The notes beneath the pieces were generated by a model, which searched no databases, was not told where the DNA came from, and saw only the letters and a list, made by a program, of their open reading frames with translations. Made by a program: the position numbers and the translations under genes. Source: Planctomycetales bacterium (GTDB lineage: Bacteria; Planctomycetota; Phycisphaerae; Sedimentisphaerales; Anaerohalosphaeraceae). Taken from it: a stretch of DNA of 41,974 nucleotides. Below are positions 16,799-23,543 of this stretch, in pieces (the stretch's first letter is position 1; each line of letters starts with the position of its first letter). The stretch spans positions 1 to 41,974 of the forward strand of contig JAKEGM010000006.1 of assembly GCA_022615575.1 (NCBI GenBank), in the 5' to 3' direction.

Positions 16799-18034
16799 TT
16801 ACCGCCCCATCTCTTTTTTTATCTCTGTCAGCAAACGCTTGGCTTCCAGCGGCGTCATCTTATCCACATCCGTTTCTTTGAGTTGCTCCAATGCCGTCTG
16901 TTCGCCCTTGGAGGCAGCGGATTCTTCGGCCGTATTCTCAGCCGCCAAACGCCGCGGAGGCGGCGGGAGCGGTCTGCGAATATTGGGATTTCTCGCAGGA
17001 GCCACTTTTCGCGCAGCCGGTTCGTCCAGCGGTTTTCCGCTCAGCGCCGGTTTGATTGCGGCCAAATCCATCCCGTAGCGTTTCAATATCGTCGGGGCAA
17101 TATCCATCCGGTCGCCGTCGCGGATAATCGTCGAATCATTGGTTCCCAAGAACACATAGGGGGCATAATTGTGCCCTTTTTTGTCTTCATCAAAACCGTG
17201 ATCAACAACGACATAAACCAGCGTTTTATCATACAGCCCCAGTTCCTTCAGTTTGGCCGTAATCTTGCCCGTCCAGGCGTCGTCATCCCGGATGGCATCG
17301 CTGTATGCCTGAGAGTTTTCGCCGCGTTTGTGGCCCGCGTGATCCGGGTTTGCAAAATGAACAAATAGAAAAAACCGGCTTTCTTTGTGTGCGGCCAGTT
17401 CGGCCATTGCCCGCAGAGCGACCCTTTCATTTGTGTCCAGTCCGTTGACAAACAGGTCCATATTCCGGCTGGCGAAGTACCAGGGTTTGCCGGGGGTGTC
17501 CACATACTTCTTGCCGTTCTCCTCAATGATTCGACCCCCTCGAAGATTGCCAAGCCCCGGCCGCTGCAAGTCGATTTTTCCCTGCTTCTGCTCGTTGGCC
17601 AGCCATGTATCATACTCCATCCGCCGGGGAGCGTCGTTGTCAACATGATCCTTTTTGCCGATGACCGCCAAGGTAACAATGTTCTGGGGCCCGAAGAAGG
17701 ATTCAAGACGTTCAAAAACCGAATATCCCTCGGGGATCGGCTGATACCGGCTGTTGCGGTAAACGCCTGTAATGTCGCTGCGGTAGCCGGTTAAAATCTG
17801 GCTCCACCCCGCCTTGGTATCCGTCATCCCATCGGTCACATCAATATCAATCAGCTTGCCCTCTTTACAAAGAGCCATCAGATTGGGTAGTTCATTCCCG
17901 GCAATCATCTCTTTGACATGATCACGCTGCGCACCATCCCAGCCGATAACCACGATATTGGTCGGCGGTTCCGCAAAAACCGTTGACAACCCCGCGCAAA
18001 CACATATCACCCACAATCTAATTTGCCTGAACAT
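16799..18034 (-). CDS. Secreted alkaline-phosphatase-superfamily hydrolase
   Basis: The 411-residue protein has a Sec signal peptide (residues 1-21, ending VFA before EPP). The core is that of the sulfatase/phosphodiesterase/phosphatase superfamily: Asp33 in VIGWDG, probable nucleophile Thr73 in DTKAGWSQILTG, metal ligands in NPDHAGH and VVDHGFD, and a GHN downstream. The nucleophile is Thr, not Cys or Ser, which argues for a phosphodiesterase or phosphatase rather than a sulfatase. The C-terminal 80 residues are a Pro/Arg-rich linker (RRPLPPPPRR) and a charged helix, perhaps a cell-wall or membrane-contact region. AAGGA stands 8 nt before the ATG. It is a single gene transcribed leftwards. 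The substrate is unknown. Confidence 0.8.
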   Translation of the reverse strand: MFRQIRLWVICVCAGLSTVFAEPPTNIVVIGWDGAQRDHVKEMIAGNELPNLMALCKEGKLIDIDVTDGMTDTKAGWSQILTGYRSDITGVYRNSRYQPIPEGYSVFERLESFFGPQNIVTLAVIGKKDHVDNDAPRRMEYDTWLANEQKQGKIDLQRPGLGNLRGGRIIEENGKKYVDTPGKPWYFASRNMDLFVNGLDTNERVALRAMAELAAHKESRFFLFVHFANPDHAGHKRGENSQAYSDAIRDDDAWTGKITAKLKELGLYDKTLVYVVVDHGFDEDKKGHNYAPYVFLGTNDSTIIRDGDRMDIAPTILKRYGMDLAAIKPALSGKPLDEPAARKVAPARNPNIRRPLPPPPRRLAAENTAEESAASKGEQTALEQLKETDVDKMTPLEAKRLLTEIKKEMGR

Positions 18035-18477
18035 ATCGATTTCCTTAAAACTATTGAGCTACGGTAATAAACGAAGTTATCAGGAACTTTTATTGCACCA
18101 GCCAACAGGGAATTCAATACTTGATATTTTAACTCATTTGTATCAATAGTGTCCCAAATCTGATACAAAAAAATTCAGACCCGAAAATCCTGTTCGGGCA
18201 GATAAATTTTGATTTTATTTTTTACCCCTAACTTTCTTCTTGGCCGCCGGTTATTGGGGGGACGGTCTGAAAGCGGACCTTGTTTTTGAAAATCTGTTCG
18301 GTTTTTGTTTGGGTTTTCGGGGGCGGTTTGCCGATAGAAGCTACCGCGGGATGTTTTAACCGCCAAGGAACGCGAATAAAATACGAGTTATTTATGCAAC
18401 CTCTTTTTTTATAAGATATTATGAAAAACTGACCTGCGAAACGGGCAGAGAAACAGAACATCACAAGGATGATAATC
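18035..18477. other. 443-bp intergenic region between divergent phosphatase and lexA-side genes
   Basis: No gene is seen. The region is A+T rich and holds the phosphatase leader, a TTTGTATCA/TGATACAAA inverted repeat, a small CCCGAA-TTCGGG hairpin (18180-18198) followed by T-rich sequence, and a degenerate AACCGCCAAGGAACGCGAA word (18357-18377). A LexA box of a known type was not recognised. An AAGGA at 18470-18474 serves the frame starting at 18478. Confidence 0.6.
18137..18169. repeat. Perfect 9-bp inverted repeat TTTGTATCA / TGATACAAA
   Basis: The arms are 18137-18145 and 18161-18169 with a 15-bp spacer, centred about 120 bp upstream of the phosphatase start. The spacing suits an operator or a hairpin. 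No T-run of terminator strength follows on either strand. Confidence 0.5.
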
Positions 18478-18996
18478 ATGGATCGGTTTGGAAACAGAAA
18501 ACAGGACATTCCGTTGTGCAAATTCGGGCCGGGGGGCGATTATGTCAATTCGTGGAGCACCGCCCTGCCGCTGACGCCGCCGGCAGACCTGTCGCCGCTG
18601 GGAAAGGTCTTGAATGTCATCGCCGAAATCATCGGCGCGACAGTCCAGCCGGAGATATTGACGGAAATCGCCTGCGCCCTGCCGCCGGAACCGGCAGCCG
18701 GACCGTTGACTTCACATAAACCGCATCGGGAGAAAACAGAGGATGGTTCAAACCATGCAGATCACGCCAAAGCAGCTCCAAACGCTGCGCCGGGTCGAAC
18801 ACTTTGTTCAGAAGCAATGCTATTCGGCGACGATTGGGGAGCTGGCCGACAGCTTAAATATCAGCCGGGCCACCGCATTCGAACATGTCGCAGGACTTCG
18901 CGAAAAAGGGCTGCTGACACACTCCACGGGCAAGGCACGCTGTTTGACGCTCACCCCGGCCGGCGAAGCGCTGCTCGAAGCGGCTCGGCGGCCTGA
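18478..18996 (+). CDS. Unidentified small protein whose frame runs into lexA
   Basis: From the ATG at 18478 (AAGGA 8 nt before) the frame encodes 172 residues. The first 75 or so look like a real protein: DRFGNRKQDIPLCKFG, then LTPPADLSPLGKVLNVIAEI and a Pro-rich end. After about residue 80 the sequence becomes basic and shapeless and lies in another frame of lexA for 254 bp. A short real gene whose original stop was lost by frameshift or mutation, or a sequencing error near 18700-18740, would explain this. No domain was recognised. The position directly upstream of lexA, on the same strand, suggests co-transcription and perhaps a DNA-damage link, but this is inference. Confidence 0.4.
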   Translation: MDRFGNRKQDIPLCKFGPGGDYVNSWSTALPLTPPADLSPLGKVLNVIAEIIGATVQPEILTEIACALPPEPAAGPLTSHKPHREKTEDGSNHADHAKAAPNAAPGRTLCSEAMLFGDDWGAGRQLKYQPGHRIRTCRRTSRKRAADTLHGQGTLFDAHPGRRSAARSGSAA

Positions 18997-19420
18997 CACC
19001 CGCGCGTTTGACGACGCCGCTTCGGACAGGGCGGCCGGCAGCGCTTCGAAGGGAATCCTCCTCCGGGGCCGCGTGTCTGCCGGGTACGGGATTGACGCGA
19101 TAGAGCACACGGAGCCGTTTTCGCTGCAGGAGGTCTTCGGCCATCGGCAGGAACTGTTCGTCCTGCAGGTCTGCGGGCAGAGCATGACAGGCGCCGGCAT
19201 CCATGACGGGGATTATGTCGTTTGCAGAAGCGCCCAGACCGCCGAGAACGGCCAGCTTGTGGTTGCCCTGCTGGACGAAGAAACCGCCACTCTCAAACGG
19301 TTTTTCCGGGATCGTAAAGCGGCACGGCTGATGCCCGCCAACGATGCCTTTGAGCCGATTTATTCGGATACGTGCCGGATTCAGGCCGTCGCTGTCGGCG
19401 TTATCCGCCGCCTTTACTGA
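18743..19420 (+). CDS. lexA: LexA-family SOS repressor
   Basis: The 225-residue protein has an N-terminal winged-helix DNA-binding domain (QITPKQLQTLRRVEHFVQKQ, then SATIGELADSLNISRATAFEHV) and a C-terminal S24 peptidase domain. The self-cleavage bond is Ala113-Gly114 (RVSAGYG), the catalytic serine is Ser147 in CGQSMTGAGIHDGD, and the lysine is Lys185 in TATLKRF. It would repress DNA-damage genes until RecA filaments trigger cleavage. The recognition helix (NISRATAFEHV) differs from the E. coli type, so the operator is probably different too. The ATG at 18743 has GGAG about 10 nt upstream; the ATG at 18755 is an alternative. It converges on the DUF2617-like gene with a 7-bp overlap. Confidence 0.9.
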   Translation: MVQTMQITPKQLQTLRRVEHFVQKQCYSATIGELADSLNISRATAFEHVAGLREKGLLTHSTGKARCLTLTPAGEALLEAARRPDTRAFDDAASDRAAGSASKGILLRGRVSAGYGIDAIEHTEPFSLQEVFGHRQELFVLQVCGQSMTGAGIHDGDYVVCRSAQTAENGQLVVALLDEETATLKRFFRDRKAARLMPANDAFEPIYSDTCRIQAVAVGVIRRLY

Positions 19421-19962
19421 TGCAGGTCAAACAGGGACTGGGTCTTGACAATGGTCACCTGGTCGGGAAACGCATGAAACGCGTGAATATGCAGTTCGTC
19501 CCGCCGGGCCTCAAAATCAATATAGCTGAAGGGTTCCAAACCGCCGACCGCCAGTTCGGACTGGGGAACAAAAATGCCCCGGTTCCGGGCAAACCGCTCC
19601 AGGTCAAAATGGCTTTGCCGATAGAGATTGGCACTCATTTTTTCCACCTGGAAATCGGTCATATAGCTCAGTCCCCGGCTCAGGGTGCATTTGTGGCTGC
19701 GCTGACCGCGAAACTGGAACCGCTCAATCAGTCCGCGTTTGGGCAAAAACTGGTCAGGGGTGCTGATCAGTTCCGTCAGGCAGACCCCCGCCGTCATCAG
19801 GGTGACCACATGGGATCCGCCCGTTGCCCAGATCATTGTCTCATACTGTTCGGTCTTGATACGCCGCTGGGCATAGATGGTGAACAGCTCCGGATGCAGC
19901 GGACGCTGGAACAGAGAGAAATTCAACTCGCTGACAGCTAAATGGCTTTTGGGCGTTTCCAT
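19414..19962 (-). CDS. DUF2617-like conserved protein
   Basis: The 182-residue soluble protein contains ELNFSLFQRPLHPELFTIYA (13-32), an RPLHPELF signature that I associate with the planctomycete/actinobacterial DUF2617 family. A GSHVVTL segment and an acidic, aromatic C-terminus follow. There is no signal peptide, membrane helix or catalytic motif that I can name. Function is unknown. The ATG at 19962 is preferred to the one at 19983 because GAGAAG stands just before it. It has its own promoter (20008-20037). Confidence 0.72.
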   Translation of the reverse strand: METPKSHLAVSELNFSLFQRPLHPELFTIYAQRRIKTEQYETMIWATGGSHVVTLMTAGVCLTELISTPDQFLPKRGLIERFQFRGQRSHKCTLSRGLSYMTDFQVEKMSANLYRQSHFDLERFARNRGIFVPQSELAVGGLEPFSYIDFEARRDELHIHAFHAFPDQVTIVKTQSLFDLHQ

Positions 19963-20007
19963 CGGTCTTCTCATTATAGACATTGTTGCGGTCTTATCGC
20001 TGTCTGC

Positions 20008-20037
20008 ATTATACTAAAAACCACACCCCCAAATCAA
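20008..20037 (-). promoter_or_regulatory. Promoter of the DUF2617-like gene
   Basis: On the minus strand TTGATT (20037-20032), an 18-bp spacer and TATAAT (20013-20008) place the transcript start about 40 nt before the ATG at 19962. Confidence 0.6.
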
Positions 20038-20140
20038 CCCCCCTGCCAGTACTGATAAGCCGGTTTGGTGCGGCTTATCGGACGATTATTTTGCAAGTGC
20101 ACAACATTAAAGACATTAGCACATTGAAAATTTTTTTAAA

Positions 20141-21001
20141 TTATTCCGGCTGAATCACAAAAATCAGGGTTCGCACCAGGGCCGCCAGAACATTATAGAC
20201 CGCGTGGGTTCCCGCCGTGATGCCAAAGCCCCGCACCGCATACAGCACCGCAAAATAAATCCCCGCCATCGCCCGAAAAACAAACTTGCCCAGCGTGAAC
20301 GTATCCCCCTGATAAAACCGGCCGTTGGCATAAAAGAAATGATGGTGAATACTGAACAGCACCGCGGAAATCACCACCGACAGTACAATCGACGGTTTTT
20401 TTTCCAGTCGGAATATATCCTGAAACATCAGCATCAGCAGGCAGATCAGAACCAGGCGGAAAATCAGTTCTTCATAAATCCCCGCCCCGATGCCGGTCAC
20501 CATATCCACCAGAAGCTGGTTTCCGGCGGCGGCAGAAAGACCGGCCACGGCAGCGTTGGCCTGCGGCCCGCTGCGGTTGAGCAGTAAACTGAGGACAATC
20601 AGCGGAATGGAAAGCAGGAGACACTCGCCGGCCATCAGCAAAAAATCGGCCGGCTTGACCCGCCACGGGGTTTTCGAGGTTGTCTGCAGCGCCGCGAGGA
20701 TAACCACCACCACCAGCGGGGTGGCAATCAGAGCGGCGCGTGTCGAAAAACCGAGGTACTCCATAATGTTCTGGACCCAGAGAAAGGCCACAACCCGCAC
20801 CTGCGGCTCGGCCAGCGACTGCGACAGCGTCGCCGGTTGAATCAAAAATGTCCCGACGAGAAAAATCAGCAAAAATCCCAGCAGATAGACCAGCGCATAG
20901 ACCGGCCGGCTGGTTCGTTCCGCATACGAATTCGGAACAAACGAAACCAGTTGTCCGGAAACCGCCCGCCGGTCATTGTATCGTGCCACAAAAACTCCCA
21001 A
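20141..21001 (-). CDS. CPBP-family intramembrane metalloprotease
   Basis: The 286-residue protein has about seven hydrophobic helices. It has the three CAAX-processing/bacteriocin-protection (CPBP, Abi) motifs: EExxxR as Glu177-Glu178-x3-Arg182 (GIYEELIFR), a histidine motif in FSIHHHF (His219/220) and a final THAVYN (His266, Asn270). Relatives cleave membrane proteins or peptides inside the bilayer; bacterial substrates are mostly unknown. It is divergent from the DNA glycosylase gene with 92 bp between. Nothing in the neighbourhood suggests a bacteriocin locus. Confidence 0.88.
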   Translation of the reverse strand: MGVFVARYNDRRAVSGQLVSFVPNSYAERTSRPVYALVYLLGFLLIFLVGTFLIQPATLSQSLAEPQVRVVAFLWVQNIMEYLGFSTRAALIATPLVVVVILAALQTTSKTPWRVKPADFLLMAGECLLLSIPLIVLSLLLNRSGPQANAAVAGLSAAAGNQLLVDMVTGIGAGIYEELIFRLVLICLLMLMFQDIFRLEKKPSIVLSVVISAVLFSIHHHFFYANGRFYQGDTFTLGKFVFRAMAGIYFAVLYAVRGFGITAGTHAVYNVLAALVRTLIFVIQPE

Positions 21002-21011
21002 AAGTATCGGT

Positions 21012-21039
21012 TGCTTTCAAAAACGCCACAAGTATAATC
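21012..21039 (+). promoter_or_regulatory. Promoter of the DNA glycosylase gene
   Basis: TTGCTT (21012-21017), 16 bp, TATAAT (21034-21039). Transcription would begin near 21046, which excludes the longer open frame upstream and supports the ATG at 21094. Confidence 0.6.
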
Positions 21040-21093
21040 AAACGGCCTGAAAGTAAAAGAAAAATCGCGCGCAAATTCAAAACAGGAACCTTC

Positions 21094-21759
21094 ATGGGCC
21101 GTCCGTCGCTTGTGGATATTTACAACCGACTTTATGACCGTTACGGGCCGCAGCACTGGTGGCCCGGCGAAACGCCGTTTGAAATCATCGTCGGGGCCAT
21201 CCTGACCCAGAACACTGCCTGGAGCAATGTCGAAAAGGCCATCGGAAACCTTAATAAGGCCGACCGGCTGACGCCGGAAAAACTGCACCGGCTGTCGGTT
21301 GAGCAGCTGGCCGGGTATATCCGCCCGGCGGGGTATTTTAATATCAAGGCCGACCGGCTGAAGCATTTTCTCGATTGGCTGTTCGAAAAACACGGCGGCT
21401 CGCTGGAACATCTCAAGGCCCTTTCGCCGCTGACGCTTCGGGAACAACTGCTAGCCATCAAGGGCATCGGCCCTGAAACCGCCGATTCAATATGCCTGTA
21501 CGCCTTCAGCAAACCGATCTTTGTGGTGGATGCTTATACCGCCCGCATCTTCGGGCGTCACGGAATGGTCGAACCCGGCAGCGGATATGAACAGGTACAG
21601 GATCTATTTCACGGCGGACTTGACAAGGACATTGCGCTTTACAATGAATATCACGCCCTGATCGTTCGAGCCGGCAAGGAACACTGCAAACCCAAACCCC
21701 GCTGCAGCGGCTGCCCGCTGGAAGACCTGCCCCATCAGATTGAAGCGGACGTCTGTTAG
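21094..21759 (+). CDS. Endonuclease III-like HhH-GPD DNA glycosylase (probably monofunctional)
   Basis: The 221-residue protein has ILTQNTAWSNVEKA (36-49), a helix-hairpin-helix IKGIGPETADS (122-132) and the catalytic aspartate Asp146 in FVVDAYTAR. In true endonuclease III a lysine lies in the GxGxKTA hairpin and gives AP-lyase activity. Here that position is Glu128, so the enzyme should remove bases without cutting the strand, as in the MagIII 3-methyladenine group. The C-terminal cysteines (CKPKPRCSGC...C) are spaced C-x5-C-x2-C-x13-C, unlike the classical iron-sulfur loop, so a [4Fe-4S] cluster is possible but not certain. AGGAA stands 7 nt before the ATG. It overlaps by 4 bp, stop to stop, with the second secretin gene. 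Confidence 0.86.
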   Translation: MGRPSLVDIYNRLYDRYGPQHWWPGETPFEIIVGAILTQNTAWSNVEKAIGNLNKADRLTPEKLHRLSVEQLAGYIRPAGYFNIKADRLKHFLDWLFEKHGGSLEHLKALSPLTLREQLLAIKGIGPETADSICLYAFSKPIFVVDAYTARIFGRHGMVEPGSGYEQVQDLFHGGLDKDIALYNEYHALIVRAGKEHCKPKPRCSGCPLEDLPHQIEADVC

Positions 21760-23543
21760 GATTCAGACGGAGCGGGGAGAGATTGCGCCGGCGCCCCCCC
21801 GGCTTCGGGGGCTGACTCGGAAAGCGGCTCCTGGCCCTCAGGGGCCTGCTGTTCCGTCTCGGCGGGTTCGGCAGCAAGCCGCTTGCGGGCTTCCTGCGCC
21901 TGCTGTTCCGCCTCGGCGGCCTTCTGCCGGGCATCCTGCGCTTCCCGACCAAGCCGCTCGGCCTCCTGAAGCGTTTGTTGTATCTGGGCATACAACTGCT
22001 GGCGCTCGGCCTCGAGTTCCTCCACCTTCCGCATATCCGTTTGAATCTGGGTTCGGGTACTCCACGTTTCGGCGGCGATGGCATCCGCTTCCGCCTGTGC
22101 CTGCAGCGCCTGCTGCTGCAATTGGGTCGCCGCTTCACGAAGTTTCCGGGCCTGGGCCTCGGCACCATCAGCGTGATCTTTTTCTGTTTTCGCCCGCACG
22201 AGGGCCTGTTCCAAATCCACCTCGGCCTGAACCCGCCCCATTTCCGCTTCGGTCGCTTTCTTCTCGGCAATCTGCGTATAGGTATCGGTAAAGGGACCGG
22301 TTACCACATCGGTTAGGTCTTTTTCATATTCCGGAGCGCGGTATTTTTTGCGAATGTCTTCAACCATCTTGATATTTTCCTGACCGCCGGAGGAAATACT
22401 CGGCGTCAGGATAAAGATAATTTCCGTCCCCTTTTCTTCGAAATCCTTGCTGGAGAATAAAATTCCCAATAGCGGCAAGTCTTTGAAGAATGGAACCCCT
22501 CTCACCACCGACCGCCGCTCGCTCTTCCGCATCCCGCCGATAATTAAACTCTTGCCCGGTTCTATCCGGTTTTCTTCCACATTGATCGAACGTTCCGTAA
22601 TAATCGGGGCCTGGACAACTCCTTCGGGCTTGGAACGCGATCCAACCTTGATATCGGTTTTCAGCCCGATCGAGCCATCTGAATAGGCATACGGTGTTAC
22701 CATCAGTGTGTTTTCAACCCATACATACTTGGTAATGTTATAGACGCTGCTGACGCCGGCGGCGCCGGTCTTGACTTCTTCAATAGGCGAATAGTCCTTG
22801 ATGGTCACGGTTGCCTGCTGCCCATTGACGGTTTCCAGTTGAGGATTCAAAAGAATCTTCAGATAGCCGCGGGAGACCAGCATGTCCACGACTGCACGAA
22901 CCTGATGCCCGTCAATACCCTGATTATGCCAATAGCCAACGTCCAGGCCGAAATTGGCGCGCTCGACTTCCCTTAGTGAGGCGCCGGGGAACACCGGATT
23001 GGGGTATTTTGTTTCGCCCAGAGTAACCTGTTCACCCAGCAGATTTTCAACCAGTAATGTTGTCTCCCAGTCCATCGTGACATCGCCAAACCGTTCAAGG
23101 ATCAAACAGTCCACATTGATCTGAACAGGCGTTACATCGATCAACTCCAGATATTGCTGTACCGCATCGGCCTGCGGCTGGTCTTTGCAATACGCCACAA
23201 TCTGGTTTGTTGCAGGGTTGATGGCTGAAGAGATATCCAGCTGCTGCTGAACCAGTCCGGCCAGGTCCTTCGCCGGATGATGTTTGGTAAAATAAAACAG
23301 CTTGATTCCGTCTTTGATGGCCAGACGCGAGGGCGGCTGAAGATAGGCCTGGGGAAGCTCGGCGGATTTTGGACTTTCACGAACCTGGCTCAATTCACTC
23401 AGAATCTCCATGGACTCTATTTCAGTGGGTTTCTTGGCAAAAAAATCACCGCACCCGCTGAACACGGCTATGAAGCCCAGCAGTAGAATCCATTCAATCA
23501 ATCCCGATTTTATTTTATCGCTTGTCACCCTGACTGCTTTCAT
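21756..23543 (-). CDS. Lipoprotein secretin-like protein with C-terminal coiled coil, copy 2
   Basis: The 595-residue protein is paralogous to the gene just upstream. A signal segment ends in AVFSGC (lipidation at Cys31), followed by CGDFFAKKPTE, identical in both copies. Residues about 120-380 contain an N1-like subdomain (NQIVAYCKDQPQADAVQQYL) and a secretin core ending in IEPGKSLIIGGM, GVPFFKDLPLLGILF and EIIFILTP, the outer-membrane beta-barrel signature. The last 190 residues are an Ala/Glu/Gln coiled coil and a Pro/Glu tail. Secretins form large outer-membrane pores for type II secretion or type IV pili. No other secretion gene is present here. Its ATG overlaps the upstream stop by 4 bp (ATGA), so translation is coupled. 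Confidence 0.82.
   Translation of the reverse strand: MKAVRVTSDKIKSGLIEWILLLGFIAVFSGCGDFFAKKPTEIESMEILSELSQVRESPKSAELPQAYLQPPSRLAIKDGIKLFYFTKHHPAKDLAGLVQQQLDISSAINPATNQIVAYCKDQPQADAVQQYLELIDVTPVQINVDCLILERFGDVTMDWETTLLVENLLGEQVTLGETKYPNPVFPGASLREVERANFGLDVGYWHNQGIDGHQVRAVVDMLVSRGYLKILLNPQLETVNGQQATVTIKDYSPIEEVKTGAAGVSSVYNITKYVWVENTLMVTPYAYSDGSIGLKTDIKVGSRSKPEGVVQAPIITERSINVEENRIEPGKSLIIGGMRKSERRSVVRGVPFFKDLPLLGILFSSKDFEEKGTEIIFILTPSISSGGQENIKMVEDIRKKYRAPEYEKDLTDVVTGPFTDTYTQIAEKKATEAEMGRVQAEVDLEQALVRAKTEKDHADGAEAQARKLREAATQLQQQALQAQAEADAIAAETWSTRTQIQTDMRKVEELEAERQQLYAQIQQTLQEAERLGREAQDARQKAAEAEQQAQEARKRLAAEPAETEQQAPEGQEPLSESAPEAGGAPAQSLPAPSES

Noticed and set aside
20141-21001. CPBP protease as part of a bacteriocin or abortive-infection locus
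   Set aside because: No peptide, toxin or phage-defence neighbours.
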